This document shows, piece after piece, positions 1 through 9,204 of a stretch of DNA of 63,818 nt (the first letter of the stretch is position 1; each line of letters begins with the position of its first letter). The translations under genes and the position numbers were made by a program. The stretch is from positions 1-63,818 of the forward strand of contig QJWJ01000111.1 of assembly GCA_003235365.1 (NCBI GenBank), given 5' to 3'. The stretch comes from Deltaproteobacteria bacterium (GTDB lineage: Bacteria; Myxococcota_A; Polyangia; Polyangiales; Polyangiaceae). Under the pieces are notes generated by a model, which saw nothing but the letters and a program-made list of their open reading frames with translations, had not been told where the DNA came from and did not search any database.

Positions 1-127
1 GAACGCCTCTCGCGATACGCGCAATTGCTGCGCATCTGTGTGGTGTCGTCACGTTGAGACGTGCGGTCGAGAACTTTCGCCAAATGGCTGACGCTGCGTT
101 CAAGGGCGACTATTCTAAGCGTGTGCC

Positions 128-1426
128 ATGCCGGTGTCCAAGTTCGAGATAGGTCGTCTCTACGCTCAGCTATCGGGGCTTGTCGAGGGCAAGCTGTGGG
201 TTCGCGTACTGTTTGGCCTGGTGTTGGGAGCCGTGGTGGGTGCGATTCTTGGAGCGCCTTTCGGATGGCTTTCTCCACGCATCGCCAAGGCGCTCACGAG
301 TTGGATTGCCCTGCCGGGTGACGTGTTCATTCGTCTTGTCCAAATGGTGATGATCCCGTTGGTGGTGGCGTCCATCGTGTCCGGAATCGCGGGGGAGGGG
401 GCGGGGGGTACCGCGGTTCGACTCGGAGCCAGAGTTGGTGCGTACTTCATCGCGACGACAGCGATTGCGATCATCGTGGGCCTGGTCCTGGCTTTGGCGA
501 TACGGCCAGGGGAGGGGATCAGCCTCGTTTCCGTCGGTGACGCGGTGGCTCCCCGACAGACCACGGTTGGGTTGGCCGAGTTGCCCTCCGTGATCTCCGG
601 CCTGTTGCCGACAAATCCATTGGCCTCGGTGTTGGCGGGCGAGATGCTCAGTATCGTCATCTTCGCAATCATCATTGGTATGGCATTGACGTCGATGCCC
701 GCGAAGCGTGCTGAACCAATGCTCGAGCTGACCTTCTCCGTGCAGGAGATCTGCATGACTGTCACGAAGTGGGTGATGAAGATCGCTCCGTTGGCGGTGT
801 TTGGGTTGATGGCTAGAACGACCGCGACTTCCGGGCTGGGTGTGCTTGCGGGTTTGGGCTTCTACGTCCTGACGGTGCTGCTCGCCCTGCTGGTCTTGCT
901 CGTGCTTTACGCCGCCATCGTGGCTGTGACTGCAAAAATCTCCCTCCGTAGGTTCTTCGAGGGCAGTCGGGACACCCTGCTGCTGGCCTTTTCGATGGCG
1001 AGCTCTGCAGCGGTGATGCCCTTGTCGATGAAGACTGCGGAGAACGAGTTGAAAGTTCCCCCGTCAATCGCGCGGTTTGTCGTTCCGCTCGGCGCCATCG
1101 TCAACATGAACGGAACGGCGGCCTACCAAGGAGTTGCAACGGTATTTCTCGCCCAGGCATATGGTCTCGAGTTCGGGTATCCAACGCTGGCGCTCGTCCT
1201 CGTCACGACCGTTGCTGCCTCGGTAGGGACACCCTCGGCACCTGGGGCAGGCATCGTCATTCTTGCTGGTGTACTCGCGAGCGCGGGAGTTCCCGCAGAG
1301 GGGATCTCCGTCATCATTGGTGTCGACCACTTGCTCGGCATGTTTCGTACGGCGGTGAACGTTGCAGGAGATCTCACCGCTTGCACGGTGTTTGCGAGCG
1401 CTACGACCGACTCCGACTCGCACTAG
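128..1426 (+). CDS. Dicarboxylate/amino acid:cation symporter (DAACS family)
   Basis: This 432-residue inner-membrane protein resembles the GltP/DctA family, which imports glutamate, aspartate or C4-dicarboxylates with protons or sodium. It has about eight hydrophobic segments. The family's signature regions are visible in order: a serine-rich re-entrant loop (ASSAAVMPLSMKTAE, about residues 296-310), the NMNGTAAYQGVA segment (about 334) and the PSAPGAGIVILAG segment (about 374). Length is normal for the family. The ATG at 128 is the first good start, although no strong Shine-Dalgarno sequence precedes it. The gene stands alone, with a long non-coding stretch behind it. The substrate cannot be told from sequence. 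Confidence 0.93.
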   Translation: MPVSKFEIGRLYAQLSGLVEGKLWVRVLFGLVLGAVVGAILGAPFGWLSPRIAKALTSWIALPGDVFIRLVQMVMIPLVVASIVSGIAGEGAGGTAVRLGARVGAYFIATTAIAIIVGLVLALAIRPGEGISLVSVGDAVAPRQTTVGLAELPSVISGLLPTNPLASVLAGEMLSIVIFAIIIGMALTSMPAKRAEPMLELTFSVQEICMTVTKWVMKIAPLAVFGLMARTTATSGLGVLAGLGFYVLTVLLALLVLLVLYAAIVAVTAKISLRRFFEGSRDTLLLAFSMASSAAVMPLSMKTAENELKVPPSIARFVVPLGAIVNMNGTAAYQGVATVFLAQAYGLEFGYPTLALVLVTTVAASVGTPSAPGAGIVILAGVLASAGVPAEGISVIIGVDHLLGMFRTAVNVAGDLTACTVFASATTDSDSH

Positions 1427-1676
1427 CGAGCATCATGCTTGGGCTGATCGCCGCGCTGAGTGAAACCTGGTCCACGAACGTCGGTGCGCTTAACCCCCGT
1501 ACGGTCCAAGGAACGAGCCTGAACGAGTTCGACGTCGACAGCCTCGCGACCGCGGACGAGTTTCACGTTCGTGGTCGCGAGGGCGGTCACCTCTCCCGGG
1601 AAGAGAGCAGGTGACCCGCCGTGGCTGCAGAACAGGCAACCTCATACTGCTGAACTGACCCTCACCCAACGGGGTT

Positions 1677-1707
1677 CGAAAAGCCGCCCGACAATCGTGC
1701 TCGCCCA
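1677..1707 (+). repeat. Short interspersed repeat, copy 1 of 3
   Basis: This 31-base stretch matches 48730-48760 at 27 of 31 positions. It also matches 35253-35282 more loosely, with one base missing. All three lie in non-coding DNA. The shared core reads roughly CCGCCCGACAATCGTGCTC. Confidence 0.45.
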
Positions 1708-1708
1708 T

Positions 1709-1751
1709 TTGGCGCAGACCCCCAAACCGATGTGGGTAAGTCTGCGCCCAA
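1709..1751. other. Long imperfect hairpin
   Basis: TTGGCGCAGAC at 1709-1719 pairs with GTCTGCGCCCAA at 1740-1751, with one bulged G. Inside it CCCA and TGGG continue the stem. There is no U-tract, so it is not a standard intrinsic terminator. It could end symporter transcription or be a repeat-associated palindrome. Confidence 0.45.
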
Positions 1752-2261
1752 GGTTGATTCTCATGAACCCAGAGCACTACGAGGACGACTTACGGCTCCG
1801 GCACTTCCGCTCCCGACGTCGTCGTTGGAACGACGAGCGAGCGCGCGTGGCGCGAGATCGCGACGTGTCGGTTTTGGGACTACCACGGCCAAGGGCCCCA
1901 TGTGGGACACGGGCGTGGGGTGGGATAACGGTTATGGGCTGTCCCGAAGTGGATACGCTCGTCGTGACGAGTGATGCTGCTGCTGTCGTTTTCTGCGCCT
2001 GGCCCAGTCGGGTGCTGGAATAATACAGCGGGAGGACTCGCGATCCGGGCGAATCGGCCTACCCAGCTAAGAAATTCGCCGCCGAAACGGCCATCTCGAA
2101 CCGCCGCCGAGGGGGGTCGATACGTTTCCGCAGAAGATGGAACCGTGTCAACGCTATGACGGGCGTCCGTTCTTCACGCACGGCGCTCTGGGTACCGATG
2201 GCTCCGGTTGGTGGCGCCGGGGCGGCTGTGTCGGTACGCTTGTGACGGGTTGGTTCCCGCG

Positions 2262-4481
2262 ATGCCCGATTATGGAGTGCCCGCATCGGGCCAAAGCAGC
2301 AAGCGACGGCTTGCCCTGATTTGCGACTCTCTGGAGGACATCTTCCAGTCGGCGCTCGTTGACGCGGGTTTGGCGGCCGCCGCTGCCCACGACGTCGACC
2401 TGCTCGTCGTGCCTGGGGGCAAACTCGGCGAGGGCGTAGGCAAGAACTTCATTCACGACCTGGTGCCGAAATGGGTGGATGGAATCATCGTCGCTGCGCA
2501 CACCATCGGTCATATCGCGACCGAACGGCAGATGGCGGCCTTCCTCGAGCAACTCCGCCCCATACCGACCGTTACGCTGGGCGTGGTAACGGGTGCGGAC
2601 TGTTGCCTGTCGATCGACAACGAGCGCGCCGCCTACGATCTGACTCAGCACTTGGTCCTGCAGCACCATCACGAGCGTTTCGCGTACATCTGTGGGTTGG
2701 GCGGCAACGCCGAGGCCCGAGCTCGAGAACTTGGGTTCACTAGCGCGTTAGCGGAGGCCGGCCTTTCCGTGCCGAGCGAGTGGCGGGTTGTTGGTGACTT
2801 CACCTGGGAGGGTGGGCGCAATGCAATCTGTGAACTCCTGGACCGCCGCTCCATCGACATCGCGGAAGTGCAAGCGCTGGTGTGTGCCAACGACGCCATG
2901 GCTGTCGGTGCCTGCCTGGAGCTCGAACGTCGCGGCTACTTCATACCGAAAGACATCGCCGTCGTCGGGTTCGATGACACGGAGTTGGCCCGTCACCTGC
3001 CTGCACCGCTGACGACGGTTCGGCAGCCTCTGCGCGAGCTGCTGTTCGACGCCGTGCGAATGCTCGTCGATGCCCTGGGTTCTGGAACCACGCCGTTCGG
3101 CGCGCGTCGCTATGGAGCCGAGCCGATCCTTCGACGCTCGTGCGGGTGCCTTCGACTGCCGAACCTTCCTCGTCCCAGCGGGCACGACTTGCCCGACGGT
3201 CCACCGAAGCGGTCACTCCGCACGGTCGATCCTGCGCTTCTCGAGGAGTTTGAAGAGGCGTTCGTTGCAGCTCTCGACGAGGTCCACCCCGGTTGGCTTG
3301 GCGAATTACTCGATGCGATGCTGACTCAGTTGGAGGAGGAAGGGGCGGTTTTCTACGACAGGCTCGAGATCCTCTGTTTCGAACTGCTGCGTTCTCGTAA
3401 GTCCACAGGTGGGTGGCAGAACGCGCTGTTGCTCTTGCGAAGGCACCTTGCCTACAATGGATTGCCGTGGAGTAGGTTACCGGAACTGGACCGCATCATC
3501 GATGGTGCCATGCGTCTGACCGGAGAAGTCACAACGAGCTACATGGCTCGGCAACGCGAAGAGCTGTTGGAGCACCTTCGGGTCCTCAGTGACGCGACGG
3601 CGGGTCTCCTCGCGGCGCCGGATCTGACCACCATCGCCGAAGTTGCTCGCACTTCCTTTCCAAAGCTCGGGGTGCGGCGCGGAATGATTTGGCTGGTTAC
3701 TTCTGATGGCGGTCCTGAGTTGTCGCTTTCACCCTTGTCCGTTTTCGGCATGGACGCTGAACCCAATCGAGCGCTACGCGCGACGACGGGCCTCGGTTCG
3801 GAGTTGTTGCTGCGCGGTAGGAGTTGGGTGGTTGAGCCCTTGGGTACTGGGGCTCGGCCTCTCGGGGTGGCGGTTTTGCAGTGCGGTCTCGCCCACGTGT
3901 CTTGGTACGAACGGTTGCGCGATGCTTTGACTGCAGCGATCAATGGTGCGCAGTTGATCCAGCAAGTTCAGAGTCTCGTCGTGACGGACCCATTGACCGG
4001 ATTGAACAACAGGCGTTTCTTCACTCAGAAGATCCGGCAGGAACTCGACGTCGAGCGTGGCGCGAGCCTGCCGTTGTCGCTTCTGGTTCTCGATTTGGAC
4101 GGTTTCAAGATGCTCAACGATGAGCGCGGTCACGATACCGGGGACAAGGCGCTGATCGAAGCGGCCGATTCCATCAAGCATTGCTTGAGGGAATCGGACA
4201 CATTGGCGAGGTTTGGCGGCGACGAGTTCGTGGCCGTCCTGCCGAGGACGACCGCAGAGCAAGCCGGTGCCATCGCGGCGCGAGTGTTGAACCGTTTGCC
4301 GCGTACATTGCAAGAACGCATGGCAGCGCCGCTGACCTGTAGCATCGGCATGGCGACAATCGAGAAGAGCGAGACGACCGGGGATGTCGAGCTGTTCCGT
4401 CTCGCGGACCAAGCGCTGCTCGCGGCGAAACGGGCAGGGAAGAACCGGGCGGTTCATGCTCGCGAGATTGCTCGCTCATAG
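2262..4481 (+). CDS. LacI-type ligand-binding domain fused to GGDEF diguanylate cyclase
   Basis: The N-terminal ~300 residues have the periplasmic-binding-protein fold of LacI/GalR regulators, including VCANDAMAVGACLELERRG and DIAVVGFDDTELARH. The DNA-binding helix-turn-helix is absent and no signal peptide is seen, so the sensor is probably cytoplasmic. A middle GAF-like region follows. The C-terminal GGDEF domain starts at TDPLTGLNNRRFF and has an intact active site (LARFGGDEF, bases about 4204-4230). The product would be cyclic di-GMP. An RESD sequence five residues before GGDEF matches the RxxD inhibitory site, so product feedback is likely. I prefer the ATG at 2262; a TTG at 2208 would add 18 residues. 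The architecture suggests a sugar-like ligand controls c-di-GMP output. Confidence 0.88.
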   Translation: MPDYGVPASGQSSKRRLALICDSLEDIFQSALVDAGLAAAAAHDVDLLVVPGGKLGEGVGKNFIHDLVPKWVDGIIVAAHTIGHIATERQMAAFLEQLRPIPTVTLGVVTGADCCLSIDNERAAYDLTQHLVLQHHHERFAYICGLGGNAEARARELGFTSALAEAGLSVPSEWRVVGDFTWEGGRNAICELLDRRSIDIAEVQALVCANDAMAVGACLELERRGYFIPKDIAVVGFDDTELARHLPAPLTTVRQPLRELLFDAVRMLVDALGSGTTPFGARRYGAEPILRRSCGCLRLPNLPRPSGHDLPDGPPKRSLRTVDPALLEEFEEAFVAALDEVHPGWLGELLDAMLTQLEEEGAVFYDRLEILCFELLRSRKSTGGWQNALLLLRRHLAYNGLPWSRLPELDRIIDGAMRLTGEVTTSYMARQREELLEHLRVLSDATAGLLAAPDLTTIAEVARTSFPKLGVRRGMIWLVTSDGGPELSLSPLSVFGMDAEPNRALRATTGLGSELLLRGRSWVVEPLGTGARPLGVAVLQCGLAHVSWYERLRDALTAAINGAQLIQQVQSLVVTDPLTGLNNRRFFTQKIRQELDVERGASLPLSLLVLDLDGFKMLNDERGHDTGDKALIEAADSIKHCLRESDTLARFGGDEFVAVLPRTTAEQAGAIAARVLNRLPRTLQERMAAPLTCSIGMATIEKSETTGDVELFRLADQALLAAKRAGKNRAVHAREIARS

Positions 4482-4531
4482 AGCAGCGCGGCAAGCCGCC
4501 TCGGGATCCCTCGTTCGAGACCGGCGCCAGC

Positions 4532-5452
4532 TCAGGCGCGCGCGGTAACCCACCAGGATGCGGAGGGCAGCACGACGCCATGACGTGTCACGAACGGTGC
4601 CAATGCGTTGCAGACCCGGGCACGTGCAGCCGTCAAATCGCAATGACCCTGCTTCTGTGCATGTCGGACGATTTCTCCTGCGGGGCCCAAGGCAAGTTGA
4701 AAATCTGCGGCCTCATCCACGCTCGCGCCGAGGTTCGCGTTGCCGTCGACTGGTTCCAGATTGGCTGAGCGAAAGCCCGCGGCGCGCAGTTGCGCCAGGA
4801 CGACGGCGGGTTCGGACATCGAAAAGGGTCCGGGACCGCAGCTCGGAGCACCGTCGTCGACTGGTGGAAGCACCTCGAGCACAGCTTGGCGCGCCAGCTC
4901 CAGCCAAGGGTTTTCTTCGCGCGAGCGCCAGACCAACGTCGCAAACGACGCGCCGGGCTCGAGCCAGGAGCGAAGGTGCTTCAGCGTTTGCACTGGGCGC
5001 TCGAAGAACATCAGACCAAAACGAGAGAAACACAGCTGAGCGGGCCGCCTGGGGGCGTAATTTCCGGCGTCGGCCAGCACGAACTCCAGGTTCGTGACAT
5101 TGCCGTGGCGAGAGATCGCGCGAGACAACAATGGGCTGGAGCAATCGATTGCCGTCACGTGCTGCGACGTCCTTGCCAGTCGTTCACTGGTGTCGCCGAA
5201 CCCGCAACCGACGTCGATCGCATGAGGTATGCTCGTTGGGATGTCATTCCAGACCGCGTCACTGTGTTCGGTAGCAGATGCGACCATGACTCGTTCGTGG
5301 TGCGCGTACTTCGGCGCTACCACGTCGTTCCAAACGGCGGTTGCCTCGGGGGACGCTGCGGGGTTGAACGTCTCTGGCGACGGGACGAAGGGCTGAACGC
5401 CCGCTGAGGGAACGGTTACGGTGGACTGGGCGTGATTGGTATCGTTTGACAT
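4532..5452 (-). CDS. Class I SAM-dependent methyltransferase
   Basis: This 306-residue protein has the SAM-binding motif I AIDVGCGFGDTSERLA, then the acidic strand-2 end (HVTAIDCSS) and motif II/III-like FVLADAGNYAP, as in UbiE/methyltransferase-11 proteins. The N-terminal WNDVVAPKYAHHERVM segment resembles small-molecule O- or C-methyltransferases. The gene is divergent from an HxlR-family regulator with a palindromic operator between them, so HxlR probably controls it. It is convergent with the GGDEF gene, with 50 bases between the stops. The substrate is unknown. Confidence 0.85.
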   Translation of the reverse strand: MSNDTNHAQSTVTVPSAGVQPFVPSPETFNPAASPEATAVWNDVVAPKYAHHERVMVASATEHSDAVWNDIPTSIPHAIDVGCGFGDTSERLARTSQHVTAIDCSSPLLSRAISRHGNVTNLEFVLADAGNYAPRRPAQLCFSRFGLMFFERPVQTLKHLRSWLEPGASFATLVWRSREENPWLELARQAVLEVLPPVDDGAPSCGPGPFSMSEPAVVLAQLRAAGFRSANLEPVDGNANLGASVDEAADFQLALGPAGEIVRHAQKQGHCDLTAARARVCNALAPFVTRHGVVLPSASWWVTARA

Positions 5453-5595
5453 GAACTACTCCCCTGGCGTGATGCATCGCCGTCGAGATACCGTTCACTG
5501 TGCTCGACGGGGGACGCCCGCTGCTACTTCGGTTTTCGAAGCGATTCCCGTTCTTCCGGTTTAAGTGTTGGAAATTGTACGATTACTTAGAGGTG

Positions 5596-5612
5596 GCTAC
5601 GAAATTCGTAGC
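5596..5612. promoter_or_regulatory. Palindromic operator between methyltransferase and HxlR genes
   Basis: GCTACGAA and TTCGTAGC form a perfect 8-base inverted repeat around a single central A. The site lies in the divergent intergenic region, 54 bases upstream of the HxlR start. HxlR proteins bind such palindromes as dimers and often control the divergent gene, so this is the likely binding site. Confidence 0.6.
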
Positions 5613-5665
5613 GAGTGCCGTGGGTGCCAGCTAGCCTCGTCTCTGCCCTTGAACGAGGTGTCAGG

Positions 5666-6343
5666 ATGCTCGAATACGGTCAGTTTTGCCCCGTTGCGAA
5701 GGCCGCGGAGGTTCTCGGTGAACGTTGGACGTTGCTCGTCGTGCGCGAGTTGCTCTTCGGAAGCACCCGCTATGCGGAGCTTCAGCGTGGACTGGGACGA
5801 ATATCGCCCAGCGTCCTGAGTCAACGCCTCAAGTCGCTGTGCGATGCAGGCGTGATCGTCAAACGGGATGCGCCAGGGGGAGGGACCCAGTACATCCTGA
5901 CCGAGTGTGGGAGGGAGCTGGCGCCGCTCGTCGAGCTCGCGGGGGTGTGGGGACAGCGCTGGGTTCGTAGCAAGATGACCAAGCACGAACTCGACGTCGA
6001 CTTGCTGATGCTCGACATTCAGCGAGGCGTAAATACCAATGGGCTACCCAATCATGCCGTGGTGCAGTTCACGTTCTCCGACTTGCCAGCGCGGACTAAG
6101 CGCTGGTGGTTGCTCGTCGATGATGCGCAAGTCGACATCTGCATCGAGCACCCCGGCCGGGAGCCGCTGTTGTACCTCGACACCACCCTTCGCGGCATGA
6201 CCCAGATTTGGATGGGCGACGTCGCGTTTCAATCCGCAATCGAGGGCGGACTGCTTCGGTACCAGGGGCCTGACAAGTACCGCAAACAAGTCACCGGTTG
6301 GCTTTCGTTGTCCCGCTTGGCCCACGTCGAGCCGGCGGCTTGA
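5666..6343 (+). CDS. HxlR-family transcriptional regulator with C-terminal SCP2-like domain
   Basis: Residues 1-100 form an HxlR winged helix: the N-terminal cysteine (FCPVAKAAEVLGERW), VVRELLFGSTRYAELQR, and the recognition region ISPSVLSQRLKSL. The remaining ~120 residues (FTFSDLPARTKRWWLLV onward) look like a sterol-carrier/SCP2-type lipid-binding domain, which some actinobacterial and myxobacterial HxlR proteins carry. A lipophilic effector is therefore plausible. I use the ATG at 5666 because the HxlR domain begins there; an upstream start at 5615 would add 17 unrelated residues. It probably represses itself and the divergent methyltransferase. Confidence 0.85.
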   Translation: MLEYGQFCPVAKAAEVLGERWTLLVVRELLFGSTRYAELQRGLGRISPSVLSQRLKSLCDAGVIVKRDAPGGGTQYILTECGRELAPLVELAGVWGQRWVRSKMTKHELDVDLLMLDIQRGVNTNGLPNHAVVQFTFSDLPARTKRWWLLVDDAQVDICIEHPGREPLLYLDTTLRGMTQIWMGDVAFQSAIEGGLLRYQGPDKYRKQVTGWLSLSRLAHVEPAA

Positions 6344-6371
6344 CGCGCCCGGCGCGGGTCTTCTGGAGGAG

Positions 6372-6986
6372 TTACTTCTTGCCCCGCTTCCACGGCATGT
6401 TCATGTAGACGTTCCCAGTTTCCAACTCTTCGAGCATTTGTTCGAGCCGTCGCAGCTGGGTCGGTTCTCGTTTGGCACCAGAAATCCAAGACACGTAGTC
6501 GCGCTGTTGGTAGGCAGGGCGTTCGTCGTAGGCTTGGCGCAGGCCCCGAGCGTCGAGCTCACTGCTTACGAAGCGAGGAATGGCTTTGGCGTGTCGTGGC
6601 ACGGCCCTGCGCTCGGCGGGCTTGCCCGAAGCGAATATTCGCCGCTGATGGTTCAACAGTGCCCCCAGCACGTCGGGGTTCAGATCTGCGTTGGAGCCGA
6701 TCCGCAGGTGTCGCGTATTGCTGCCGGTTCCCTGCAATGCTCGAGCGGGATCGGGCAGCTCGATACCTCGCCAAAGCATCAGCTTGATGTGGTCTTCGTA
6801 GGGGGAGACGACTACCGAGTAGTTGCTACCCCACTTGTAGCCAATGCCACGCCATGCCGGCCTGACCTCGTAGTCTGGGGCCAACCGCATCAGTACTTCG
6901 TGTGCACGGTAACCCAAGGAGCGAGGTTTGCTTGCCCAGTGTCCATACAGCTGTTGCTTCGACGGGGTAGTTCGCATTGCCATCAT
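6372..6986 (-). CDS. DUF1801/YdeI-like (YdhG/CyaY-fold) protein
   Basis: The first ~120 residues resemble the DUF1801/YdhG fold, with a LAPDYEVRPAWRGIGYKWG stretch and IKLMLWRGIELPDPA. The last ~45 residues (AYDERPAYQQRDYVSWIS then AKREPTQLRRLEQMLEEL) resemble the YdeI/OmpD-associated C-terminal helices. These are small cytosolic proteins of uncertain function, sometimes linked to iron or envelope stress. The gene is convergent with the HxlR gene, with 28 bases between them, and ends in a basic tail. No operon partner is evident. Confidence 0.7.
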   Translation of the reverse strand: MMAMRTTPSKQQLYGHWASKPRSLGYRAHEVLMRLAPDYEVRPAWRGIGYKWGSNYSVVVSPYEDHIKLMLWRGIELPDPARALQGTGSNTRHLRIGSNADLNPDVLGALLNHQRRIFASGKPAERRAVPRHAKAIPRFVSSELDARGLRQAYDERPAYQQRDYVSWISGAKREPTQLRRLEQMLEELETGNVYMNMPWKRGKK

Positions 6987-7003
6987 CCTACCAGTCGATA
7001 CCG

Positions 7004-8290
7004 CTACTGGGCCGGTGCCGCTCCGTGGCGCTGGGATCTTCTCGGCGCGGGTCGCATCGAGCCTGGAGTCAGTTCACCGGCGAGCACGGGACGCGCCAAT
7101 TTCAGCCCGACGATGAGCACGAGTAGCCCAAACGCCCACACGCCAAGCGTAATCTTCCACTCGGTGAGGCTGGGGGAGTACTCGATGAGCTCGTGCATGG
7201 TGCTCGGAATGAAGCCGGGGATGATGAGACCCATTCCCTTTTCGATCCACACTCCACAGAACGCCGTGACGCAAGCTGCGTTGAGCCAACGACGATTGCC
7301 CGTGACGTGAGGCGGCACGTACAGGAGTGCTACCGAAGCAACGTTCAGAGTCAGCGAGGCCCAGCTCCAGGGCACGAGCGCGGTCTTGCCGTGCAGACCG
7401 AAGAACAGATACTCCGCAGCAGCTCGATGGTGCCCGCCCGTGTAGAAGGAGGTGAACAACTCCGAGACGAGCATGAACAGATTCACCAGCACGGTGACGC
7501 GGAGCACTTTCTTGAGGGTATTGATGGGACCGTCCCCGACCTTCACCCTGCCGAGCTTTTCCAGGCCTTGGAGCAGCACGATGACGAACGCGGGGCCCGT
7601 GATGAATGCGGACACGATGAAGCGCGGAGCAAGCAGCGCCGAGTTCCAGAACGGACGACCACCGAGACCGCTGTACAAGAATGCCGTAACGCTGTGGATC
7701 GAGATTGCCCAGCCGATCGACAAGAAGACGAACGGCACGTACCAAGACCGCTTGGGCTTCTGTCCCAAGAAGCGCTGATAGAGCAAGTAGCCACAAATGT
7801 GAAGATTCAGCAGCAAGTAGCCGTTGAGCACGACCACGTCCCAAGTGAGCATCGACATGGGCCAGTTGAAACGACCGACGCCAGGGATGATGTGCCAGAA
7901 GCGGTCTGGGCGCCCCATGTCAGCAACGATGAACATCGTGCACATCAAGATGGACGCGATCGCGAGCACCTCACCAACGACGACGACGTCGTGCATGTCG
8001 TGGTCGTCGTACAGGTAGGCGGGGATGACCATCATCACGGCGCCAGCGGCAAGCCCGACGATGAACGTGAAGTTGGCGATGTACAGCCCCCAAGAAACGT
8101 GGTCGCTCATTCCGGTGAGGGCCATCCCGCTCACAACCTGATGGGCCCAGGCGTTGGCTCCCACGAGTGCCACGGCGGTCAGAGCCGTCATCGCGACGTA
8201 GAAGGTCGTGCTGCCGCGGAATGCTCCGACGAACAAGCGCCACAAGAAGCGCGCGTAGCTCGGAGCGTGATGGTGAGTCGATTCAGGCAT
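7004..8290 (-). CDS. NrfD/PsrC-like integral membrane quinol oxidoreductase subunit
   Basis: This 428-residue protein has about nine to ten hydrophobic helices and belongs to the NrfD/polysulfide-reductase membrane family. It hands electrons between the quinone pool and an iron-sulfur partner. It follows the ferredoxin-type gene by five bases, so the two are translationally coupled. With the tetraheme cytochrome gene they form an electron-input module divergent from napDA. I start at the ATG at 8290; the longer frame from 8380 lies inside the upstream gene. Here it probably replaces NapC or NapGH as quinol dehydrogenase for nitrate reduction. Confidence 0.88.
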   Translation of the reverse strand: MPESTHHHAPSYARFLWRLFVGAFRGSTTFYVAMTALTAVALVGANAWAHQVVSGMALTGMSDHVSWGLYIANFTFIVGLAAGAVMMVIPAYLYDDHDMHDVVVVGEVLAIASILMCTMFIVADMGRPDRFWHIIPGVGRFNWPMSMLTWDVVVLNGYLLLNLHICGYLLYQRFLGQKPKRSWYVPFVFLSIGWAISIHSVTAFLYSGLGGRPFWNSALLAPRFIVSAFITGPAFVIVLLQGLEKLGRVKVGDGPINTLKKVLRVTVLVNLFMLVSELFTSFYTGGHHRAAAEYLFFGLHGKTALVPWSWASLTLNVASVALLYVPPHVTGNRRWLNAACVTAFCGVWIEKGMGLIIPGFIPSTMHELIEYSPSLTEWKITLGVWAFGLLVLIVGLKLARPVLAGELTPGSMRPAPRRSQRHGAAPAQ

Positions 8291-8295
8291 TGGGG

Positions 8296-9204
8296 TCACT
8301 TGTCGAAGAAGTAGAAGAAGCGAGGACGCGTCCCGAGCTCTTCCTTGAGCACGAAGATGCGCTTGTTGGCGAGTACCCAACGAATCTCACTGTCGGGGTC
8401 GAGCAGATTGCCGAAGACGCGCGCGCCCGTCGGGCACGCTTCGAGGCACGCCGGAAGCCTGCCTTCCCGCGTACGGTGCAGACAGAAAGTGCACTTTTCG
8501 ACAACGCCCTGAGGGCGAATTCGGTTCGACAAGTACGCTTGATCCGGATTGATTTCTTCTGCCGGCACTTCGGGAGCGCTCCAGTTGAACCGACGCGCGT
8601 GGTACGGGCAGGCCGCTTCGCAGTATCGGCACCCGATGCACCAGTTGTAGTCGACGACCACGACCCCATCGCGTTCCTTCCACGTGGCTTGTACCGGGCA
8701 AACACGCACACATGGTGCGTTGTCGCATTGCTGGCATTGCACCGGGAGGTAGAACTTGCCGGGCTGGGGAACGGGATGGTCGTAGTTGGGATCGCCGTTC
8801 TCGAAGTCGAGACTCCCCTGAGTCATCTCGAAGACGCGAATGTAGCTGTTGTTCGTCTTTCGGTCGTGGTTGTTCTCGTGATGGCAAGCATCGGCGCAGG
8901 CTCGACAACCGATGCACAAGCTCAAGTTGAGCGCATACCCGAACTCGACGCCTTCCTGAGGGCGAACGTCCCGGATCTGAACGTCGCGGCCATACTTCTC
9001 GAGGGTTTCCTGCTCGAGCCGCGCGATCACCTCTTGCAGTTCTTCGTCGCTGAGCTCCTTGTAGTGCTTTTGGAGGAACGCATCGACGTTCATCCCCTCT
9101 TCCCATTCGGACAGCGGTTCCATCGCCTTGGCAAACGCCGCAGCGCCGAGCGTTGCTCCGACGACTTTGAGGGCGCGCCGGCGAGTCTGGTTGGGCATGC
9201 TCAA
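8296..9204 (-). CDS. NrfC/PsrB-like 4Fe-4S iron-sulfur subunit
   Basis: Four ferredoxin-type cysteine clusters are visible: CIGCRACADAC, CQQCDNAPCVRVC, CIGCRYCEAAC and CTFC with CLEAC. This fits a four-cluster NrfC/DmsB/PsrB subunit. The N-terminus (TRRRALKVVGATLGAAAFA) resembles a twin-arginine signal, implying a periplasmic location. The TTG at 9204 overlaps the stop of the upstream cytochrome gene and sits about seven bases after a GGGAG ribosome site; the ATG at 9198 is the alternative. Partners are the NrfD-like protein just downstream and the tetraheme cytochrome upstream. Confidence 0.9.
   Translation of the reverse strand: MSMPNQTRRRALKVVGATLGAAAFAKAMEPLSEWEEGMNVDAFLQKHYKELSDEELQEVIARLEQETLEKYGRDVQIRDVRPQEGVEFGYALNLSLCIGCRACADACHHENNHDRKTNNSYIRVFEMTQGSLDFENGDPNYDHPVPQPGKFYLPVQCQQCDNAPCVRVCPVQATWKERDGVVVVDYNWCIGCRYCEAACPYHARRFNWSAPEVPAEEINPDQAYLSNRIRPQGVVEKCTFCLHRTREGRLPACLEACPTGARVFGNLLDPDSEIRWVLANKRIFVLKEELGTRPRFFYFFDK

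Larger units (their letters stand above)
1427..2261. other. Intergenic region without a convincing gene
   Basis: About 830 bases separate the symporter from the GGDEF gene. Open frames here translate into arginine- and proline-rich sequence with no recognisable domain, so I call none. The stretch holds one copy of a 31-base repeat (1677-1707) and a long hairpin (1709-1751). Confidence 0.6.

Noticed and set aside
128..1426. Long minus-strand frames inside the symporter gene
   Set aside because: They are shadows of the clear DAACS protein; translations lack domains.
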